Below, in pieces: positions 55,903-64,000 of a stretch of DNA of 64,000 nt. Both the position numbers and the translations under genes were made by a program. Below the pieces are notes generated by a model. The model was given only the letters and a program-made list of their open reading frames with translations. It was not told where the DNA came from and ran no database searches. The stretch is from Protonemura montana (lineage: Eukaryota > Arthropoda > Insecta > Plecoptera > Nemouridae), in contig OX387612.1 of assembly GCA_947568835.1 (NCBI GenBank), forward strand, positions 2,666,001 through 2,730,000, in the 5' to 3' direction. The number at the start of each line of letters is the position of its first letter. Within the stretch, counting starts at the first letter, position 1.

Positions 55903-57576
55903 ATGCGTTCTCTTGTATGGTATGTCTTGGTTACAGTTTGCTTGGTTCAGGTTGTTGTTGTGGATGGCAATGGAAATAGAACGTGTGTGAGAAAAGTCCA
56001 GTAAGTAGCCGGCATTTTTAAGATAGGATGATTTAGAGTAGGAGTTATGCAGCAAAATAATTGACTAACTGTCGTTTGCAGGTACACTGTAACGGAACGA
56101 TATTGGTTGATTCTGTTTAAGGTAGATTAAAAGAACATATATTTCACCAAAAAGTGACTCCTTTTGATTTCCCTCTGCCCGCGATAATCGATTGCATTCT
56201 CTAGGTTCATTTGCTATGCAGCTTGTCGTGTTCCTGGTAGATAATTATAATGTACTTAAAGGCTAAAACTCGAACCAAGCCACTTGCTTCAACCAGTAAA
56301 CGTCTTTTCAGACTATCTTGAAAGAAAGGGACGGTCTCTTTTGCTGCAATGGTTACAATCCAGAGAATAAAGCACTACATTACATTGAAGTTCAGTCCGG
56401 GGATGAGTGCGAACCATTCTGTAGCCCACCATGTCCAGCAAACAGCGCCTGTCAACCACCAACCACATGTGAATGCGTTGACGGCCTGATTTCATTCTCA
56501 AAGCACTACGCAAACAAGTGCAAATGTAACGCAGGGTTCATGCGTAGCCATAGCGACCAATGCATACCCATATGTCCCGACCATTGCACTAACGGCAATT
56601 GCACCGAGCTAACATGTACCTGTCACGAAGGTTACAAGAAAAACGAGCTTGAAATGTGTGTTCCTGAATGTTCTGGAGGTTGTGGAGATTATCAAATGTG
56701 TACAAGTCCAGGAAAATGTACACAGAAAGCTTGTAATCAGGCAAGATACGAGCGAAATGAAATGGCCGAATGTGTACCAAAATGTGAAAATGGCTGCCTG
56801 AACGGAAACTGTACAGCACCTGATAATTGCATCTGTAATGAAGGTTACCAATTGAATGAAGTAAACGGGACGTGTGACGCAGTATGTGACAATTGTACCA
56901 ACGGGTTTTGCATGGGTCCCCAACAATGTGAATGTGAGATTGGTTTTAAGATTGTGGAAGAGGTCTGTGTTGAAATGTTGATAGCGGATGTGTGGTCAGA
57001 AGAAGTAACGTCTGGTGCGACTGGCTGGTTGGTGCTCGGGGTTTGTTTGGGGCTGGTCGTCGTTGTGACGGTCGCCATGGTTGGTTTCTACGTCACGAGG
57101 AGGATTCTTGATGGCAACAAACGCAATGTGGGTAGGTAAATTATTGTGAGTAATATAGACATTTTCAACAAGAAACGTTGACAGGAAATTTCATCAGCGG
57201 AATTCGATCTAAATTGAAGCCACAAAGCAAGCTGAAATGTTTTGTTTTTTCTAATTGTGCTTGTAGTTTTGTAGTGTTTTTTTTTACAGTTGGCTACGTG
57301 CCGGCAACAGGTTTCACCAGCTATATTCTAGACTAGGTTAGGTTCATCATCATCCACTCATTCACCGACGCCAATTGACCAGTGCCGCATGACCCGTTGT
57401 TATGACAGTGCGTCGTTAAACATCACGAAAAAAAAAGTTTAAGTATTGAGATTGGACTTTTCAACTTTACAGAAACACCAATCGCACTGGAACAAATAGC
57501 GCGGCCGATGTTGGACACGCCGTCCAACGACGAGGAAGAAATATGCGTCGAAAACGAACTTTACGGACGTTTTTAA
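55903..57576 (+). CDS. Nimrod-like receptor C with CCxGY motif, NIM repeats and TM
   Basis: Four exons, 55903-56000, 56082-56121, 56312-57131 and 57473-57576, join in phases 2, 0, 1 to give 353 residues. The 40-base second exon was found by phase matching: the strong acceptor at 56312 only works in frame with it. A signal peptide (about 1-23) is followed by RTCVRKVQYTVTERY and then FCCNGYNPE (CCxGY at 57-61). This Cys-to-CCxGY stretch is the N-terminal signature of Nimrod and Draper proteins, related to the EMI domain. NIM repeats follow (for example CIPICPDHCTNGNC and CVPKCENGCLNGNC); one at about 155-180 has a broken Cys pattern. The transmembrane helix is at about 284-306, with a short tail ending ELYGRF. 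Of the four genes, this is the one with the clearest Nimrod signature. It begins just right of the large 5S-like array. Confidence 0.83.
57290..57435 (+). repeat. 5S-derived SINE tail fragment in gene C last intron
   Basis: It matches the tail module from ggctacgtgccggcaac to gtgcgtcgttaaacatcac, ending in an A-rich run. It lies about 40 bases before the last exon of gene C. Confidence 0.65.
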
Positions 57577-60500
57577 AGAAGATGTGTGAACAATGGTAAA
57601 TTTGAAGTTGATGCAACTGAAGTTACTTTGACAGTTGGTTCGGCATCAGACGAGTAATGCTTTACCACCAACACACGATTAGCCAAGCCAAGCAATCGGA
57701 CTCGCAACAAGTGACAGCGGGATCGTGGTTGGTCAACCAATTCTCGACAACGACGAGTGCGTTCTTCGATTAATACTTTCTAAACTGGACTGTTAATGAT
57801 AAGTTATTGTAAATTTAGCTGTTCGTTACTTAGCTTTCAAAATCCAGTTCAAATAGTTTTTGTTAAAACTAGTGCTAAGGTTAGACAAAGTAGACATGAG
57901 TCTGAAAACAAAAGATTGACGTGGACGCTTAGTTTTTGGTTGTGTTTTAGAATTAATCTTCAAAAAAATTAAAAATAGCATTCAAATTTCAGATTTAAAA
58001 TGGGGAGAAATAGGAAAAATAATTAAAACAACAATATTAATGTGTATGTACAAATCCATTCGGGGGTGGAATGCGTGGAAGGAGATAGAAGATAGATTAG
58101 AGAAGGTAACGTTTTGAAAAAAATTGTCATGAATTTAAATTGGTGGGAAAATAATCAGGAATGAAAGAGGTTGTGATTGTTGAAAGAAATGTTGAAGAGT
58201 GGAATGAAATTAGTGGTACGGACGAAAAATAGTAAACATTTTTAGAGAATTGATTAAAGACGGGCATGTGAATGGAAGAATAGAAGGGAGTACTTAGTCA
58301 CTGTACCTAATTGTAGAAATCTGTTTCAAATAATTAATGACAAATAAAAACCGTAACAGTTTTACCGCAGAAATGTCACTTTGTACTTAAGTATTTATCA
58401 TCCTGTATCAACGATGATGTATCAATTTTAATCTTAGCCACATCCATTTCAAAGCGCAAGCAGAATTGCCGATAGCGGGTGATTTCAACCTACAAACCGC
58501 GAGGTAATTTTTCCTTTTTTTTTTTTGTATCAAATTTTGACTTTGACAGTGATTCACTGACCTCTTCTTATCTCCACAGTCACGTGGGTCTATATTTAGC
58601 ACGACCTTTCAATCCAATCAACAGGAAGAATCGACACGCCATACGACGCGAGTCCCGATAACAACAAGCAAGATTCTGTCCACCAGACGATTCAAGAATT
58701 GGACAATAGCTTAGCTTCTTCTTAGGTCAACCGGTAGCAAAAATGGAACGAGGCACAGACTTAAGTTTCTGGCACGGAAAGTTAACTTAACAAATGTATA
58801 ATTATTACAATAAAAGTAAGTGCGCTATTACCAGGGCTTGTGTCATCATCGTCCACCGCATCACCCCTCATGTCAGTCACGGCCATGTTGTTCTGGACAG
58901 AACTCTTGACCGCTAGCCAAACAGACGATTTCAAGGACATGGCTAGGTCTACAGACAATCTTTCTAACTGAGCCTTGTTTCTTTAAGTTGCCAGGAAATA
59001 ACAGAAGACGAGCGTGTTTCGGACAAGTTATTGTACAATTTTGTTTAACAGTTGAATTGCAAGTTCTTTCCCTGACCTTCTTTAGTCAACTCCAATCTCA
59101 ACGCAACCTGCAGGGGGGTTCTGACACCGAGCCACTCTTACGAAGAAGGGGCAAGAATCCTGCCATCGTATTATCAGGAAAACTAATTTTAAATGACTGG
59201 ACGCAGCGTTGCTTCGTCAAATGGTCAGAAAATAACAGCGAAACCAGGCGTGTTTTAGACAAGAAGTGGTGAAATTTTGTCCGAAACTTCAATTCTGACC
59301 GCTTCCTATGCTAATCATAAGATGGTGTTATACGAGTAGGTACGCAATCACACTTGTGCCACTATGTATTGTAAGGGATCATAACGGAATTGCTTCCAGA
59401 AATAGAAAAAAAGGCCTCCAGAAATTAGAACGCAATCTCCAGGAAAGTCTGGCACACGAGCAACGGTCGCTGATTTAACGGAAGTCCTGATAAAAACCTG
59501 GAATATCCTGTATTACTGGACCACAGTGTTGATTCATCGAGTGGTCAAGAATTAACAGCGTTAAATAATTAAAAAAACCTAACAATTAAGTGCTCATTTG
59601 TATATAAAGCTTTTGTCTAAAGCGCCCTTAAAAAGGCATTTAGCCTTCAAAATTAATTTTTACCATCGAATTGAGAGATTTAATAATGGCATTTAGACTT
59701 GAAAAAAACTCCTGTGTCCAAGGCTGTCCGTGCAGAAATTGCCAAAGTCCGTGTTTTTCGGCTTGGGTGCTTAGAAAAAATACACCCATAAGAAATAACC
59801 CGTAGTACTTTTTCGACCCCTAGCACCTAGACAAACCCCTCATCAGATAAAATTCAAATAATTTGAACAAAGTCCTCCATCCTTCCCCTGTGTTGAAATA
59901 ATTTGGCTACATGATACGATTTTTCTTTTAGCCACGGTAAGAAAATTACCGCAGGTATGTAATTAGCATGTTGCATATTTTCGTGGAGAGCTGCTCTGAG
60001 CGTGCCGGGGCCAAGCCGTAGCGTGAGCGACAGCGCTCGGAAGAAAGAATCAGTAGGGAGGGGATAGACTTTTGGTGACTTTGGCCAACGGAGCGGCTGC
60101 AGGGAAAGACAGTACTCTACAAGAGAATCGTACTCAGCTCGCAGATCGCGCCGCGCGAAAAGCCAAATATCTTACATAGTTAATTAAGAGCAGATCTATT
60201 TTTTCAGAAAATTATTTTAAATAGGTCAATTTCAATTCATACTAAAGTTACAAATCAATGGTAACAAATAATTTTGTAGGGTAAATGCCCCTTTTAAGAT
60301 TCTGACATTTTAAAAACTCTGACAGCCACGAGTCTATGACCTGGTATCATGTTTCCTTCCGTCAGGATTGCCAACCTCACAATATCAAAGTCAACATCAG
60401 GATAGACTGGTCAACCAGCAGCCGACAAAGATTAAACTGGAGTCCTGATACCACCGAGGAAAATCCCGTCTCCAGACAAGGATGAGGTTAACCGTTACAA

Positions 60501-61130
60501 ACAAATGACGCACGGCTTTCAGAAACGTTCCGATCTAATGTGGCGAAGTTTTTTTGTTTTTATCTCAAACTTTAAGCCTGGGATTTTGAACTTAAAACGT
60601 GACATGTTTTCCAGACTTAAGCTGAGTGCAAGAAGCGGTCAAGTCTGACCTTTGTGTACCAACACAACAGCACCGAATGTGACCAACACTTGCATTCAAT
60701 TCAGTTGGTAACTTCGATAGCAGGATTTCTCATGACACATAAGCAATATAGCATTTTGTTTAACATTTTTTCTTATCTTCTATCATATTGTTGACAGTTT
60801 ATCAAGCAATTAGAGAGTAAGACAGTTTTTTTAAGGTCTATGTTGACCCACATATCGATTCTCCTGAAGTACCAGAAGAGTATGCTGTGTTAAACTGTCA
60901 GGAAGTTGTAATTCCTGTATTTAAAAACACACGTCACTGACATAAAGGAAAACCGTTGAAAGTTACAACTTCAATTTCAAGGAATAAACCGTCAATCTAT
61001 CTCCATTTAATTTGGGTTCGATGAAGGTCGTTCATCTACCAAGATCGATGAAGATCTCCAAAAACCGCATCCTGTATCTTTCTCGCAAGCTAAGTATCCA
61101 TGTCACCACCTTGCTGATTCACTAGACACG
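57577..61130. other. Region between genes C and D, possible stray tail exons
   Basis: Good acceptors precede short open frames at 58574 or 58613 (C-terminal-like frame IDTPYDASPDNNKQD, stop near 58725), at 59111 (GGSDTEPLLRRRGKN, stop near 59272) and at 60365 (DCQPHNIKVNIRIDW). They resemble receptor-tail exons in phase and polarity but have no supported upstream partner. The rest is unique or decayed repeat DNA. Confidence 0.3.
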
Positions 61131-61134
61131 ATTG

Positions 61135-61320
61135 TCAACTTGTCTGTATCTTTGACAAATCCACCAAAAACTCATCCTCGAGAGTCAAGTTCAGCTTGTT
61201 GTCAACACCGACCGGCAGCAAGAACCCGTGGGTCGTGATAACGGGACAGAAATAGATCCCGACGAACCCCAGGGAGCAAAGACTGCAGCATATCTCCATG
61301 ATAAGTCTGCAGGAAGCCAT
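61135..61320 (-). CDS. Possible terminal exon or small ORF with a hydrophobic segment
   Basis: A 61-codon minus-strand frame, GC-richer than its surroundings, ends at TGA 61135. It contains a hydrophobic run (LIMEICCSLCSLGFVGIYF) and then a polar end (NKLNLTLEDEFLVDLSKIQ). A good acceptor (cttcctgcag) lies just inside the ORF near 61308, so this could be a last exon rather than a free-standing gene. No partner exon and no family were recognised. It is divergent from gene D, whose start is about 550 bases to the right. Confidence 0.35.
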   Translation of the reverse strand: MASCRLIMEICCSLCSLGFVGIYFCPVITTHGFLLPVGVDNKLNLTLEDEFLVDLSKIQTS

Positions 61321-61866
61321 CGAGTTGATAGCAGCGCTACATGTTGCTCAACTATACCTCATGAGCTGGCGTGGGGAATGCGATGGTGAAGACTGGTCGG
61401 AGCTACGGGGAAATTCAGAGCAAGCAAATTGTTTGAACCAATCAAGTGACTTTGTATCAAGTTTAAGATGAGCTTAGCAGCCATTGAAAGTTCAACTTGA
61501 ATGACCAACACAAACTTATCAGAAAACCTTGACATGTTTTCAAATAGAAAACAATTTTTTCACCCTTTAAAAGCGGTTGTTTATCCCTAAAATGGTACGT
61601 TTCAGTTTTCAGAACAAAACAATACAATTAATTTTATTTACGATAAAGCAAGCCGTGGTCTCCACTTATCGAAACGACAAAAAGAACATTATATTTAGAT
61701 TCTGCGCAATGCGACTAAAAGCCACATCCTGCGACGATGACGCGAATGTCGCTCAAGATATCGTCCCTTGCTTTGCCAGCAGGCCGTGGCCAGTGCAACT
61801 GTCAGTGATCTGGTCACGCTGAGCACGGCAACAGGTTGCAGTCAAGTCTTGCTGTCCGGTGCGGTC

Positions 61867-64000
61867 ATGTTTGGCAACGTTGGAATAGTGAAGCTCCTGT
61901 TGCTACTGGCGACCGTATTGCAGCAGGGACACTCTCAAATAACATGCAACATGTAAGTGTTCAAGCCAACTTTGAGGTTATTTTATCAGTATTTAGTTGA
62001 TCTCGCAAACCTGGACCGTCCAGACTTTGCGTACGAAGTACCGATGTTGTAATTACGACCAAATAATTACTCTTCATGTTGTCTTTTCACAGTGAGATCG
62101 ACTCTAACATAGGGTTGTGGCGCGAAACAACACCGGAGGTAAAAATTACATAAAATAATTGTTACGCTGTGTTGATATTTTTCTTAATGTCTCATCGCAA
62201 TTACATTAACCTCGACTTTGCAGCGCGGGTCAGCAAGCGTTGCTCAGTACTGCACCGGCTACACTTACAAAGAGACAAACCTGACTTGCACAACAGGGCA
62301 ATGCCAGTGGAACTCAACTGTAAACGACGCCTGTACTCTGTACTACAATGCAAACACTCAACACCCGTGTCTTGCTACTTGCAAAAAAGATTGTTCACAC
62401 GGGCACGCATGTAAAAAGGAGTGTACGTGTACGCAAGACAACGCAAGGTACAACAAGACTAAGATGTGTGTGCCGTTTAAGGCAGTTAAAGAATGCCCAA
62501 CAAAACAGATCGACGAGAAGAATAAATGCGTGAAACGGCCATCTAGCGACGACACGTGTCCCAACGGGCAAGTAAACGCAGCGGATGGGAAGTGTGTTCC
62601 GAGCGAATGTATCAGCGGCTGCGTCGGAGGAACCTGTCAGACGAACGGTACTTGTACTTGCCAGGACGGCTCGGTGACGGGACCGGAACAAGGATACAAT
62701 TGCACCGCGAGAAGTGCTGATCAAGACGAACGTATTGAGAGACGAAACTCGGGAAGATCAATGTCCAACCAGTGCGAGGGTGTAACGTGTAGCAACGGTC
62801 AATGTGTCGAGGGTCAATGCACTTCAATCCGGTGTCCCGATCCGAACCAAGCTGTCTACTGTCAAAGTCAATGTCAAGCGTCTGGCTGCACTGCTCGAGG
62901 TGGTGGTTGGTGCCAGCAAGGAGAATGCATGTGCAACTGGGGCTTCAAGAAATATTCTGGTAACCGATACCAGTGTGACATGATCGTTTGTCCAGATCGA
63001 GATCAAACTAATTATTGCCAAGTTCTATGTCAAGCGTCTGGCTGCACTGCTGGAGGTGGTGGTTGGTGCCAGCAAGGAGTATGCATGTGCAACTGGGGCT
63101 TCAAGAAATCAACTCTCAACCCCAACCAATGCGACCTAATCAAGTGTCCTGCTTCTGTGTGGGAGGACGATGCTTACTGCTATACGATTTGCAATTCCAG
63201 GTGCAAAGATGGAACATGTGACAATCAAGGTCAATGTACCTGCAATGAAGGCTTCAAGAAGGATCGAAACAACATCTACAAGTGCAACCAGATCCAGTGC
63301 CCGTCGGAAGCTGAAGATGATAAGAGGTTTTGTACTTCGCTGTGCAGTCAATTTTGCAACAATGGGTCATGTAGAAATGGAGTTCATTGCGAGTGTAAAA
63401 CAGGATTCAAGAAAGATGCTTACCAATATTACAAATGCAACCAAATCATCTGTCCTTCTTATGCCCAGGAAGACAATCGGTACTGCAAGAATAAATGTAC
63501 CCCATTTTGTACGAACGGCACGTGTGGTTTACGCGGTGTCTGCAATTGCAACGAAGGCTTTAAGAAACCAACAGAGAGCAGTTACCAATGCGACCAGATA
63601 CAATGTCCTTCTTCTGTCAAGGAAGACAATGCTTACTGCAATACTCAATGTACCCCACTTTGTACAAACGGGTGGTGTGATGTCGGAGGCACTTGCAGGT
63701 GCAACACTGGCTTCAAGAAAGAGCCATGGTACAGTCTGTACCAGTGTTATGAAGTTAAGTGTCCAGCTTCTGTCAAGGAAGACCAAGCTTACTGCAATAC
63801 TCAATGTACCCCACTTTGTACAAACGGGTGGTGTGATGTCGGAGGCATTTGCAGGTGCAACACTGGCTTCAAAAAAGAGCCAATGTACAGTCTGTACCAG
63901 TGTAATGAAGTCAAGTGTCCAGCTTCTGTCGAGACAGACAATCGGTACTGCAAGACTAAATGTATCCCATTATGTACGAACGGCACGTGTGGTATACGCG
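61867..64000 (+). CDS. Nimrod/EGF-repeat gene D, open past the window edge
   Basis: Exons 61867-61952 and 62093-62138 and a long exon from 62224 join in phases 2 and 0. The last exon has no stop through 64000, so at least 636 residues are encoded and the 3' end is missing. The signal peptide (about 1-24) ends before QITCN, matching the Thr-Cys exon-1 end of A, B and C. Near residue 52, YCTGY resembles a decayed CCxGY. After a spacer with Cys-rich units come at least eight tandem repeats of about 40-48 residues: CPxx...YC.x.C...C.NGxC......C.C..GFKK.....C. This 8-Cys pattern differs from the shorter NIM unit but matches the first repeats of genes A and B. Two adjacent units near 63637-63920 are almost identical at the DNA level, so expansion is recent. 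No membrane segment is seen yet; it may be secreted or anchored further on. Confidence 0.82.

Noticed and set aside
62358-63986. Minus-strand ORFs opposite gene D
   Set aside because: The plus strand is open for over 590 codons with a regular Cys pattern; the minus frames mirror that repeat.

Overview
The window looks like arthropod nuclear DNA. Its genes are intron-rich, one block of interstitial (TTAGG)n matches the usual arthropod telomere motif, and it carries a cluster of Nimrod-type receptor genes, a family known from insect blood cells. Species and order cannot be fixed from sequence alone; the repeat load suggests a large genome.

Left part (about 1-18.6 kb): a divergent alpha-tubulin gene on the minus strand. 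Ten coding exons (356-10016) were assembled by hand from splice sites and phases. Only the exon holding the start codon is missing; a candidate, with a TATA box, lies at 18.4-18.55 kb. If that is right, a complete three-exon plus-strand gene for a 208-residue membrane protein (12949-16291) sits nested in tubulin intron 1.

Middle part (18.6-31.6 kb): mostly AT-rich non-coding DNA and repeats. It holds a minus-strand serine-rich/coiled-coil gene (22587-29665, CCSER/FAM190-like) and, inside its intron, two exons of an unrecognised plus-strand gene (23968-24979).

Right part (31.6-64 kb): four tandem plus-strand genes for secreted or single-pass receptors with NIM/EGF-like repeats (called A to D here). 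All share one start design: a signal-peptide exon ending in a Thr-Cys motif followed by a phase-2 intron. A, B and C have a transmembrane helix and tyrosine-bearing tails spread over small exons; D runs open off the end of the window. Together they look like a lineage-expanded set of phagocytic or haemocyte surface receptors.

The most unusual aspect is the non-coding DNA. Several dispersed elements carry a tandemly expanded core: a 52-bp tRNA-like unit, a 91-bp 5S-rRNA-like unit (one array has about 58 copies with higher-order structure), and a 92-bp unit inside an element with inverted ends. Further private arrays have 27-, 43- (CACGTG in nearly every copy), 44- and about 69-bp units, and there is an AB-AB tandem of about 1-kb units. 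Many lie in introns, and two tRNA-like arrays face each other as a large inverted repeat. All calls come from reading the sequence; no database search was run.
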